Below the pieces are notes generated by a model. The model was not told where the DNA came from and searched no databases. It was given only the letters and a program-made list of their open reading frames with translations. A stretch of DNA of 64,000 bases from Actomonas aquatica (lineage in GTDB: Bacteria > Verrucomicrobiota > Verrucomicrobiia > Opitutales > Opitutaceae): positions 3,877,753 through 3,941,752 of the forward strand of contig NZ_CP139781.1 of assembly GCF_019679435.2 (NCBI RefSeq), written 5' to 3'. A program made the position numbers and the translations under genes. Positions 16,340 to 23,711 of this stretch are shown here, piece after piece (within the stretch, counting starts at the first letter, position 1; each line of letters starts with the position of its first letter).

Positions 16340-18219
16340 GCGAAGAAACCGAGGAACCTGAGGAACGATTCAACGTAACCGCCGAGGCCCTTCGCGAATA
16401 TGACTGGGCGTCGGTTATCGACTCCTGCGAGCGGAAGGAATGTTTCCACTACTACGAACGCCTCAGCGCAGAATCCGCAAAACTTGATACAAGGGGAGAC
16501 AAGTTAGGGGGCCGAGTCTTCGCACTGCTTTCGGTGGTCGCTTCGTTTCACGCCAACTACGACGCTTCTGGAAACCCTTACGGCTCCATGTGGAGTGGAT
16601 TCAACGGTCGTCGTTCTCTCAACGCTGAGGATTTGACTGAGCGAGACCTAGCGGCCCTGGCGGGAGTCGTAGACGAGATTACTGACCCGGAGCTTCGAGC
16701 CCGAGTTGCCGATGTCCTTTGGGTTACCAAACGAAACTTCAAAACCGCCAAGTCTGCAATCGTCGCCTTCCTTGAGTCGGCTGAACGGTTGAAAACAAAC
16801 GACATGTGGCCTCCTTATTCTGACCGGCTGACACGGGCGGCACAGATCGCGGCAAAAAAGGGATTCGAATCCGAAAAGGCGGACGTCTTGCAGGCGATCG
16901 AAGCATCAATCACAGAGCACGCAACCGATCTCAAATCAGGTCTTCTTTGTGACCGTCTGATGGGAATCATGGTCGTTCTGAAGGCGGGAAATATGCCGGA
17001 ATACGCGGGTCTATCGGAGAAACTTGCCCGGCAGTTTTCGGAACAAGGAAACTGGCATTTCGCCGAGGTTTATTGGGAGCGAGCGGAGCTTTGGCACCGG
17101 AGGGCGAAGAATGAAGCTGAGGTCCTGAGGTGCCGAATTGCACGAGGTGAGTGCTACGTTTCACGGGCTGAGGCTGGCCCGGTCGGACGGGGAACCAACT
17201 ACATGTATTCGGCCCACTGGATGGGTAGGGCTGTGGAAATGCTGCGGTCGGCAAAAGCTGCTTCTGAACGAGTTGCAGCCGTAAACAAACGGTTTCTTGA
17301 GCTACAGAAGCTTAGTCTCGGCGAAATGGGTCGGGTGGAGGTTCCTGTGGACGAATTGCCCGGATTTCGTGAGGAGGAGCAGAAAGCCCGAAAAGCTGCT
17401 GCTGAGCGCGTTCGGGGTGTTGATTTCCCGACCGCGATCGCGCGGTTCGCCCTGATCAACAGACCTACCTCAGTAGAGGGAATGAAAGAGCAATACGCAA
17501 AGACTGCGGAAAGCGCTCCCCTGATGCACATTATCGGGGCCTCCGCTATCGATCGAAGTGGGATGACGACGGATCGAATCCCCGCACGACTTCCTCGCGA
17601 AGACGATCAGAATGACGAGGCAGCTCGCAAGCAAATGGTCCAGCAGGCCCAAATCGTGAACTGGCCCCTACGAGTCGCGTGGCAGATCAACCCAGCTAGG
17701 GAAGCCATCCGCGGCGAACATGGAGTTCGCCTACGAGATCTCTGGTTTCTGGTTGAAAACAATCCCTTTATTCCAGCTGGCCACGAGGGGATTGTTCTTC
17801 GCGGCATCCAAGCCGGATTCTGCGGCGACTGGCTAACGGCAATGCATCTGCTGGTGCCGCAAGTTGAGGCGTCTATCCGGCACGTGCTGCAGCAACGCGG
17901 AGTGGTCACCTCCACGATGGATGGCGAAGGGCTGCAGAAGGAACTCGATCTGAACCAGCTCCTTTGGATGAAGGAGGTCGAAGAAGTTTTCGGGCTAGAT
18001 GTTCTGTTCGACCTGAGGGGGATCCTTATTGAGCGGTTCGGTCACAACCTCCGTAACGAACTCGCGCACGGATTGCTTCCCGAAGGAGGGTGCTATCACC
18101 CAGCGACTGAGTATCTCTGGTGGCTTCTACTCCACATCTACTGGAGAGGTTTTCATTTCGTCCAGACTTACGAGGTCGATCACCTCGGAAACCATCTGCC
18201 TCCCGAGAAAAAGTCTTAG
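16336..18219 (+). CDS. DUF4209-domain protein with R-x4-H (HEPN-like) motif, putative defence protein
   Basis: A 627-aa protein. The open frame begins at 16192, but the ATG at 16336 (MSEETEEPEERFNVTAEAL) is the sensible start. The N-terminal two thirds are helical and repeat-like (YWERAELWHRRAKNEAEVLR). The C-terminal part matches DUF4209: GDWLTAMHLLVPQVEASIRH, then Arg573-Asn-Glu-Leu-Ala-His578-Gly, the family's RNxxxHG motif. R-x4-H is also the signature of HEPN ribonucleases, so RNase activity is a reasonable inference, not shown. Codon use is visibly more A/T-rich than in flanking genes, which suggests transfer. It is followed after 40 bp by a GmrSD-type restriction gene on the same strand. 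Confidence 0.82.
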   Translation: MSEETEEPEERFNVTAEALREYDWASVIDSCERKECFHYYERLSAESAKLDTRGDKLGGRVFALLSVVASFHANYDASGNPYGSMWSGFNGRRSLNAEDLTERDLAALAGVVDEITDPELRARVADVLWVTKRNFKTAKSAIVAFLESAERLKTNDMWPPYSDRLTRAAQIAAKKGFESEKADVLQAIEASITEHATDLKSGLLCDRLMGIMVVLKAGNMPEYAGLSEKLARQFSEQGNWHFAEVYWERAELWHRRAKNEAEVLRCRIARGECYVSRAEAGPVGRGTNYMYSAHWMGRAVEMLRSAKAASERVAAVNKRFLELQKLSLGEMGRVEVPVDELPGFREEEQKARKAAAERVRGVDFPTAIARFALINRPTSVEGMKEQYAKTAESAPLMHIIGASAIDRSGMTTDRIPARLPREDDQNDEAARKQMVQQAQIVNWPLRVAWQINPAREAIRGEHGVRLRDLWFLVENNPFIPAGHEGIVLRGIQAGFCGDWLTAMHLLVPQVEASIRHVLQQRGVVTSTMDGEGLQKELDLNQLLWMKEVEEVFGLDVLFDLRGILIERFGHNLRNELAHGLLPEGGCYHPATEYLWWLLLHIYWRGFHFVQTYEVDHLGNHLPPEKKS

Positions 18220-18259
18220 TTCAATACTAGACGTTTAGACCCTAAACCACCTTCACCCC

Positions 18260-20341
18260 ATGAAAGCCCAGGACCTCCAATTCACCCAACTGCTGGAAGG
18301 CTCCAAGCAGTTCATCATTCCCATCTTTCAGCGCACCTACAGTTGGGAGTTGGCGCATTGTCAGCAGCTCTGGAACGACATAGTTCGAGTCGGACGCAGT
18401 GCTGAACTCAACAGCCACTTCATCGGCTCCGCCGTCTACATTCCCGAAACCAATGTCGACGCCGCCATTCCGCGATGGCTGGTTATCGATGGCCAGCAGC
18501 GTATCACGACCATGACGCTGTTTCTGATCGCTTTGAAGCGTCGCTTGGAGGCGGGGGGAATGGATGATCCCGTTTCCGCAGCGCAGGTGGAGGACCTCTA
18601 CCTGCGCAATCGTTATGGCAAGGGCGAGGCGGCTTATCGACTGTTGCTCACGCGCACCGATAAGGAAACGCTCATTCAATTGATCGACGGCAAGGAGCCA
18701 CCAGAGGAGGAAGGGTCCCTCCGGATCATCGAGAATTTTCGTTTCTTCACGTCTCAGCTGGCCAGCGTCGATGTGGGCGAGGTCTGGAAGGGAATCAAGA
18801 AGCTCATGATCGTGGATGTCTGCCTACAGCAAGGGATCGACAATCCGCAGATGATCTTCGAGAGCATGAACTCGACCGGGAAGGCGCTGACTCAGGCGGA
18901 CCTGATCCGGAATTTCGTGCTCATGGGGCTAGCCCATGAACACCAAACCCGTCTCTACACCGACTATTGGCGCCCCATGGAGGTGGAGTTCGGCGCGGTG
19001 AACTACATCAACGAATTCGACGAGTTTATGCGCTACTACCTCGTCATTCATACCGGCAATGTGCGGATCCGTCGGGGGGATGTGTATGACGAGTTCAAGG
19101 GCTACTCCCGGAAGCATGAGGTTGAACCGTTGCTCGAATCCCTGAGGGAGTTCGCCGGTTACTACTGCCGCATCGCCTTGGGCACCGAGAAGGATGCCGC
19201 TCTCGCTGCGGCGTTTCACGACATCCGCGAGCTGCGAGCCGATGTCTGCTACCCCATGCTGATGGAGCTGTATCAGGATTTTCGGCACGATCGCCTCTCG
19301 CACGATGAGTTTGTCGAGGTGGTGCGTATGGTCGAAAGCTATGTCTTCCGGCGGGCGGTTTGCGATATCCCCACCAACTCGCTGCGCCAAACCTTCGCGA
19401 CGTTTACGCGGCGGGTGAAAAAAGACCGCTACGTCGAGAGCGTTAAAGCGGCGTTTCTGCTCTTACCGTCCTACCGTCGGCTGCCGACCGACGCCGAGTT
19501 CATCCGTCAGATCCAAGTGCGCAACCTCTACAAGTTTAATCGCCGGTCCTACTGGCTGCGGCGGTTTGAAAACCACGGACGCAAGGAACGCGTGCAAGTC
19601 CAGGACTATACTATCGAACACATTATGCCCCAGAACGAGGACTTGAACGCCCAATGGCGAGCAGATCTCGGGGAGGAATGGCAGCGGATTCACACGCAAT
19701 ATTTGCACACCTTGGGGAACCTGACGCTCACCGGTTACAACTCGGAATACAGCGACCGTTCTTTCCCCGAAAAGCGCGATATGGAAGGTGGATTCAGGTA
19801 TAGCCCTCTGAAGTTGAATCAAGGTCTGGGTTCTTGCGAAATCTGGAACGAGTCCGCGATCCAAGAGCGGGCAAAGCGACTGGCTGAAATTGCGGCAGAA
19901 ATCTGGCAGGCGCCGAAGCTTTGGCAGGACCTTTTGGAGGCCTACAAACCGGCTCCCCCCAAGGGAGCTAACTACTCTATCGCAGATCACCCGAATCTGG
20001 CCGGGGGGATAACCCGGGAACTCTTCGAAGCGTTCCGCAAGGAGGTGTTGGCATTGGATGAGTGTGTCACCGAGGAATTCCTCAAGCTCTACGTCGCCTA
20101 TAAGGCCGAAACAAATTTTGTGGATATTGTGCCACAGTCGAAGGGGCTTCGACTCAGCTTGAATCTGCCGTTCCCGGAAATCGACGACCCCCGCAAACTT
20201 TGTCGCGATGTGACCGATCTCGGGCGTTGGGGCAACGGAGACGTCGAGGTCCGGTTAGAACGGATGGAGGATCTCGCCTACGTTGTCGGCCTGGCACGAC
20301 AAGCATTGGAACGACAACTGGGTGACGAGCCGGCAGAGTGA
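18260..20341 (+). CDS. GmrSD-type restriction endonuclease (DUF262-DUF1524, with C-terminal DUF5655-like domain)
   Basis: A 693-aa protein. The N-terminal DUF262 domain has PIFQRTYSWE and Asp77 in VIDGQQRITTMTLFLIAL, the (D/E)GQQR nucleotide-binding motif of GmrS-like NTPases. The DUF1524 nuclease part has DYTIEHIMPQNEDLN with the His-Me-finger histidine at 454 and the downstream LGNLTLTGYNSEYSDRSF. The last about 100 residues (FVDIVPQSKGLRLSLNLPFP ... DLGRWGNGDVEVRLE) resemble the DUF5655 domain. Type IV enzymes of this family cut phage DNA carrying modified bases. The stop overlaps the start of the RES toxin gene by GTGA, so the two are translationally coupled. Confidence 0.92.
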   Translation: MKAQDLQFTQLLEGSKQFIIPIFQRTYSWELAHCQQLWNDIVRVGRSAELNSHFIGSAVYIPETNVDAAIPRWLVIDGQQRITTMTLFLIALKRRLEAGGMDDPVSAAQVEDLYLRNRYGKGEAAYRLLLTRTDKETLIQLIDGKEPPEEEGSLRIIENFRFFTSQLASVDVGEVWKGIKKLMIVDVCLQQGIDNPQMIFESMNSTGKALTQADLIRNFVLMGLAHEHQTRLYTDYWRPMEVEFGAVNYINEFDEFMRYYLVIHTGNVRIRRGDVYDEFKGYSRKHEVEPLLESLREFAGYYCRIALGTEKDAALAAAFHDIRELRADVCYPMLMELYQDFRHDRLSHDEFVEVVRMVESYVFRRAVCDIPTNSLRQTFATFTRRVKKDRYVESVKAAFLLLPSYRRLPTDAEFIRQIQVRNLYKFNRRSYWLRRFENHGRKERVQVQDYTIEHIMPQNEDLNAQWRADLGEEWQRIHTQYLHTLGNLTLTGYNSEYSDRSFPEKRDMEGGFRYSPLKLNQGLGSCEIWNESAIQERAKRLAEIAAEIWQAPKLWQDLLEAYKPAPPKGANYSIADHPNLAGGITRELFEAFRKEVLALDECVTEEFLKLYVAYKAETNFVDIVPQSKGLRLSLNLPFPEIDDPRKLCRDVTDLGRWGNGDVEVRLERMEDLAYVVGLARQALERQLGDEPAE

Positions 20342-20952
20342 AAAGCTATTCAGTGAAATCACTTTCACCGCATCCCCAGTTCAGTCGGCTCAAGCGAGAG
20401 TTGCGAAAGATCGCGCCCCAGCACGCGGAAGCTTGGGAGCGCCCAGTTTTTCGCTGTGTGGAGCCCAAGTGGGCTCATCCGAAGTATCTGATCGCGGGTG
20501 TGGGAACGCGGATTCACGGGAGCCGTTGGATGCCTCGCGGAGTCGCTTCCGCAGTCTACGCGGCATCGACCGAAGCCATTGCGCTGAAGGAAGCGCGGCA
20601 CAACTTCAGTCGCTACGGCATTCAACCGCGTCAGAAGCCGCGGGTCTTGGTTGAGGTCGACCTGCGATTGAGTGCAGTCGTGGCCCTGCCCGCTTTGGTT
20701 GAAGCGCTGCCTGGCATCGTCTTGGCTGAACTATTGGCCGAGTCTTGGGAGGCGGTGAACGACCGGGACTCCGAGTCACTTTCCCAAGCCTTGGGTCGCT
20801 GTCTTTGGGATCTTGGTTACGAAGGACTGCGGGTGACTTCGGCCCGGGATGCCAGAGGGCAAAACCTGGTTTGGTTTCCTGACCGTCTACGCCCGGGGAG
20901 CTCAGCCTCGATCTGCGGGGAAGAAGAACTCAACCGTTGGATCGCAACCTGA
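20338..20952 (+). CDS. RES-domain toxin (NAD+-targeting family)
   Basis: A 204-aa protein of the RES family, toxins that degrade NAD+ or ADP-ribosylate targets using conserved Arg, Glu and Ser. The order is visible: Arg in PVFRCVEPKWA, the GTRIHGSRWMPRGVASAVYA core (G-x-RW-x-P-G), Glu in IALKEARHNFSRYG and Ser in LRVTSARDARGQNLVWFPD. The GTG start lies inside the stop of the GmrSD-type gene (GTGA overlap), so its translation depends on the restriction gene. An Xre-like antitoxin follows. In most RES-Xre modules the antitoxin comes first; here the toxin does. An N-terminal extension of about 30 residues precedes the domain. Confidence 0.9.
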   Translation: MKSYSVKSLSPHPQFSRLKRELRKIAPQHAEAWERPVFRCVEPKWAHPKYLIAGVGTRIHGSRWMPRGVASAVYAASTEAIALKEARHNFSRYGIQPRQKPRVLVEVDLRLSAVVALPALVEALPGIVLAELLAESWEAVNDRDSESLSQALGRCLWDLGYEGLRVTSARDARGQNLVWFPDRLRPGSSASICGEEELNRWIAT

Positions 20953-20969
20953 CATGCAGAAGTGCATGT
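20952..20969. promoter_or_regulatory. Palindrome between toxin and antitoxin genes, candidate operator
   Basis: ACATGCA-GAAG-TGCATGT, a perfect 7-bp inverted repeat with a 4-base spacer, sits right at the toxin stop and 46 bases before the antitoxin ATG. Xre-type antitoxins commonly repress their own operons by binding such palindromes. Its position implies that the antitoxin may have its own regulated promoter here. Confidence 0.5.
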
Positions 20970-21015
20970 ATTGTGTTGCGCCTTCCGATGGTCCGTTCCA
21001 TGGGTGTGGCCTGCG

Positions 21016-21504
21016 ATGAAAACCAAGAAAGCAGTCAAGAAGGCGACGACGAAGCGGGCCATGACCAAGACTCCCGTGAAAAAGGCGGTTAAGAAGGCCA
21101 TCGCCAAGAAAGCAGCGGCCAAGGTTCGCGGCGCTCCAATGGCATTGAGCGGCGACTACGCGCTTGGGCCTTCCCGCGTCGATACCTTCGCGGTGAAGGA
21201 ATTCTGCCAACGCTTTCAGATGGTTCGACCGGACCTCACGCGCCTCACTGGTTTTTCGCTGCGGTCGGTCGACAAATGGGCGGCCGGCGAGGAACCGGGC
21301 AACCCCGCCAAGAAGCAGCTGAAGGAATTGGTGCGTCTCTTCGATGCCCTCGCCGAGCTGATGGAATCGAAAGATGTCGGCCCCTGGCTCAAGGCTCCCA
21401 ATCCTGCCTTTGCGCAATCAACGCCTTTGCAGATCATCGAGCGGGGCGAGATCGACCGTATCTGGCGCATGATATATCAGCTCGAAACCGGCGAGCCGGC
21501 ATGA
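21016..21504 (+). CDS. Xre/MbcA-like antitoxin with histone-H1-like N-terminal tail
   Basis: A 162-aa protein. The first about 45 residues are a lysine/alanine tail (MKTKKAVKKATTKRAMTKTP, then KKAVKKAIAKKAAAK), like the H1-like protein at 4885. The rest matches the Xre/COG5642 antitoxin layout: an N-terminal helix-turn-helix (FCQRFQMVRPDLTRLTGFSL, RSVDKWAAGEEP) and a C-terminal toxin-binding part with LMESKDVGPWLKAPNPAF and the end ERGEIDRIWRMIYQLETGEP. That last part matches the 'W...PN.F....P...' pattern of RES-neutralising antitoxins. It would neutralise the RES toxin encoded 63 bp upstream. The tail is unusual for this family and could hold the antitoxin on DNA. The frame opens at 20962 but the ATG at 21016 fits best. 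Confidence 0.82.
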   Translation: MKTKKAVKKATTKRAMTKTPVKKAVKKAIAKKAAAKVRGAPMALSGDYALGPSRVDTFAVKEFCQRFQMVRPDLTRLTGFSLRSVDKWAAGEEPGNPAKKQLKELVRLFDALAELMESKDVGPWLKAPNPAFAQSTPLQIIERGEIDRIWRMIYQLETGEPA

Positions 21505-21613
21505 GCTGACTCATCCCGTCGTGAGGAGGGCGGCTTTGCGGTGAGGGGCGAGGGAAGCGTTACGCACTGGGACGACGCGGTCCGGAGGTTTGTTGGCCTT
21601 TGGCGGTGAGACG

Positions 21614-21640
21614 GTGCCGAGGCAGGGGTGCCTCGGCCAC
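21614..21640. repeat. CCGAGGCA hairpin next to polypurine repeat (copy 1)
   Basis: GTG-CCGAGGCA-GGGG-TGCCTCGG-CCAC, an 8-bp perfect stem. The same hairpin, one base different in the loop, occurs at 27528-27553, again just upstream of a polypurine element. Confidence 0.8.
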
Positions 21641-21649
21641 GGAAGGTGC

Positions 21650-21686
21650 GGGGAGAAAGAGAAAGATAAAGAGGAAAGAGAAAGAG
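21650..21686. repeat. Polypurine intergenic repeat, copy B (right arm only)
   Basis: An A/G-only stretch GGGGAGAAAGAGAAAGATAA continuing AAGAGGAAAGAGAAAGAG, lying 11 bases beyond the stop of the antiporter gene. It matches the right arm of the full elements at 23391 and 26692. Confidence 0.85.
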
Positions 21687-21697
21687 GGTGTGGGCGG

Positions 21698-23311
21698 TTA
21701 CTCCTCCCGGGGGCGGAGGGGGTTGGCTAGGTCGGGGCGTTGTTGGGTGAAGACGTGGTGGACGTGGTCGGCGAAACCGGAGCCGGCTTCGGCGTAGAGG
21801 TTGAAGGCGGTGTCGAGGCCGAGGCGGCGGAGCTCCTTCACTTCGTCATCAAACTTGCCGGTCGCCGCCACGACGCCTTCGAAGCCGTGGCGTTTGAGCG
21901 ACTCGGCGGCGTGCACGTTGGCGCTGTGTTTGGGCATGGCGAGGACGACGAGGTCGAGGTTCTCCTTGGCACAGACCCGGGTCCAAAAGTCGGAGTCGGT
22001 GGCGTCGGCGAGCAGGACCTTGCGGTCGGCGCGGAGGTGGTGCTCCACCGCGGCGGGGTCGCGGTCGAAACCGATCACCTTACCCGGGAAGCGGTGTTGC
22101 AGGGTGCGGTAGGCGGCGATGCCAACGCGGCCCATGCCGAAGATGCCGATGCGTTCGCCGGCGGTTTGGATGGGCAGGTCGTCGGGGTGCTGGCCCTTGG
22201 TCTCGAACTTTTTGAGGAAGTTGCTGATGGGGTCGTAGAGCTCGTCGGCTTTGCGAGTGAGCGGGGCGACGAGTAGGATGCTGGCGGAGAGCGAGAGGGC
22301 CATGGCGACAAGCCAGTCGCTGCTGATCCAGTCTTTGCCGACGGCGAGGGCGAGCACGATGAGGCCAAACTCACTGTAGGTCGACAGGGTCAGGCCCGAC
22401 ATCCAGGCGGTGCGGGCGCGGAGGTGAAAGCGGGTGAGCAGGAAGAAGAAGGCCAGGCTTTTGAGCGGCAGCAGGAGGAGCAGAAATGCGGCCCAGAGCA
22501 CGGCCGACAGGGTGATCGCGCCCTGCAGTCCGATCTGCAGGAAGAAGCCAACGAGGAGCAGGTCGGTGAGACCGGCGAGGGATTTGCCGAGCTCCTTGGC
22601 TTTGGGGTGGGATCCGACGAGCACGCCGATGAAGAGGGCACCGAGGTCGGCTTTGAGGCCGACGGCGGTGAAGCCTTCGGCGCCGAGCACGAGGGCAAGG
22701 AAGAGGCCGCAGAGGGTGATCATCTCGCCGTGGCCGGAGCGGCCGATGAGGGCCTGTATCCATTTTCTACCGACAAGGAGCGCGGCCAGCAGCGGCAGGG
22801 CCCAGAGGGTGGGGATCTTGCCGGTGGAGAAGGTGAGGAAGAGGACGGCGAGGATGTCCTGCATGATGAGCACACCGATGGCGATGCGGCCGTGCATGGC
22901 GCCCATGTCGCCGCTGTCGTTGAGGCTTTTGACGGCGAAGACGGTGCTGGAAAAGCTGAGGGCAAAGGCGACCAGCAGCGCGGTGTTCCAGTCCATGCCG
23001 GCGGCGTGCCCGAGCAGCGCGCCGACGCCGACGAGGGCGGGCGTGAAAAGCAGCAGGACGATGAGCGTGTGCAGGGAGGTGCCGGCCCAGATCTCGGGGC
23101 GGGCGAGCGTGCGCAGGCGGAGTTTCACGCCGATGCTGAAGAGCATGAGGGTGACGCCGAGGTTGGCGATGGCGTCGAGGGCGGCGCCGCCGGTTTTGCC
23201 CAGGGCCTGGAGAACGAAGCCGGAGATCAGAAAGCCGACGAGCGGGGGCAGGCGAAACTGTTGGGCGAGCAGGCCGAAGAAGAAAGCGACCGCCAGTAAG
23301 AGGGCATCCAT
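21698..23311 (-). CDS. CPA2-family cation:proton antiporter with TrkA-N domain (KefB/KefC-like)
   Basis: A 537-aa inner-membrane protein. About twelve membrane helices fill residues 1-380, starting MDALLLAVAFFFGLLAQQF and including the family stretch SFSSTVFAVKSLNDSGDMGA and VLIMQDILAVLFL, where Gln-Asp is the typical ion-binding site. Residues about 400-510 form a TrkA-N Rossmann domain (IGIFGMGRVGIAAYRTLQ, VIGFDRDPAAVEHH, LLADATDSDFW), the regulatory nucleotide-binding part of K+ efflux systems. The extra 117 codons upstream in frame translate the polypurine and REP repeats and are excluded. It is transcribed alone on the - strand; the gap to 23712 contains two repeat elements. Confidence 0.93.
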   Translation of the reverse strand: MDALLLAVAFFFGLLAQQFRLPPLVGFLISGFVLQALGKTGGAALDAIANLGVTLMLFSIGVKLRLRTLARPEIWAGTSLHTLIVLLLFTPALVGVGALLGHAAGMDWNTALLVAFALSFSSTVFAVKSLNDSGDMGAMHGRIAIGVLIMQDILAVLFLTFSTGKIPTLWALPLLAALLVGRKWIQALIGRSGHGEMITLCGLFLALVLGAEGFTAVGLKADLGALFIGVLVGSHPKAKELGKSLAGLTDLLLVGFFLQIGLQGAITLSAVLWAAFLLLLLPLKSLAFFFLLTRFHLRARTAWMSGLTLSTYSEFGLIVLALAVGKDWISSDWLVAMALSLSASILLVAPLTRKADELYDPISNFLKKFETKGQHPDDLPIQTAGERIGIFGMGRVGIAAYRTLQHRFPGKVIGFDRDPAAVEHHLRADRKVLLADATDSDFWTRVCAKENLDLVVLAMPKHSANVHAAESLKRHGFEGVVAATGKFDDEVKELRRLGLDTAFNLYAEAGSGFADHVHHVFTQQRPDLANPLRPREE

Positions 23312-23390
23312 GCGACGACAGAAGCTACTTATGTGCCCTTGGCCAGTCGGGGTGGGTGGTTGGGGAGGATGGGGGCACGGGGAGATGGAA

Positions 23391-23495
23391 TGGGGCTCTT
23401 TAGTCTTTCTCTTTATCTTTCTTCTTTCTCCCCACGGAGCGGATGGGTTTTGGCCGGCGGGGATAAAGAGAAAGATAAAGAGGAAAGTGAAAGAT
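23391..23495. repeat. Polypurine/polypyrimidine inverted repeat, copy C (full length)
   Basis: Left arm of almost pure pyrimidines (CTTTCTCTTTATCTTTCTTC, then TTTCTCCCC), a GC centre with GGAGCGGATGGGTTTTGGCC, and a right purine arm (GGGGATAAAGAGAAAGATAA, then AGAGGAAAG) that is nearly the reverse complement of the left arm. It can form a hairpin with a stem of about 30 bp. It differs from the copy at 26692-26796 at only four positions over 105 bp. Confidence 0.9.
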
Positions 23496-23512
23496 TGGGG
23501 GGGGGCTAATGT

Positions 23513-23603
23513 TGTAGGGCCGTCGCTTGCGACGTGCCGCAGTGTGACGGGATAGGCGGGAGCCGAGAGGCACGGGCGGCGTGCCGCAAGCGGCAGCCCT
23601 ACA
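23513..23603. repeat. 91-bp element with TGTAGGGC/GCCCTACA ends (second copy)
   Basis: The left 43 bp are identical to 15921-15963, and the right end GGCAGCCCTACATGCA matches the other copy; the middle differs in sequence and length. It sits 17 bp from the polypurine element in the 400-bp gap 23312-23711, where no gene is visible. Confidence 0.85.
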
Positions 23604-23711
23604 TGCACGCACGCGGACGGTCCGGGGGGCCGTCCCTCCTTTGGTTGTGCATAAAATTGCATTGATGTGTTTCGCGGATGGGGGCAGGGGTGGGGGAACC
23701 CCTTTTGCTTT

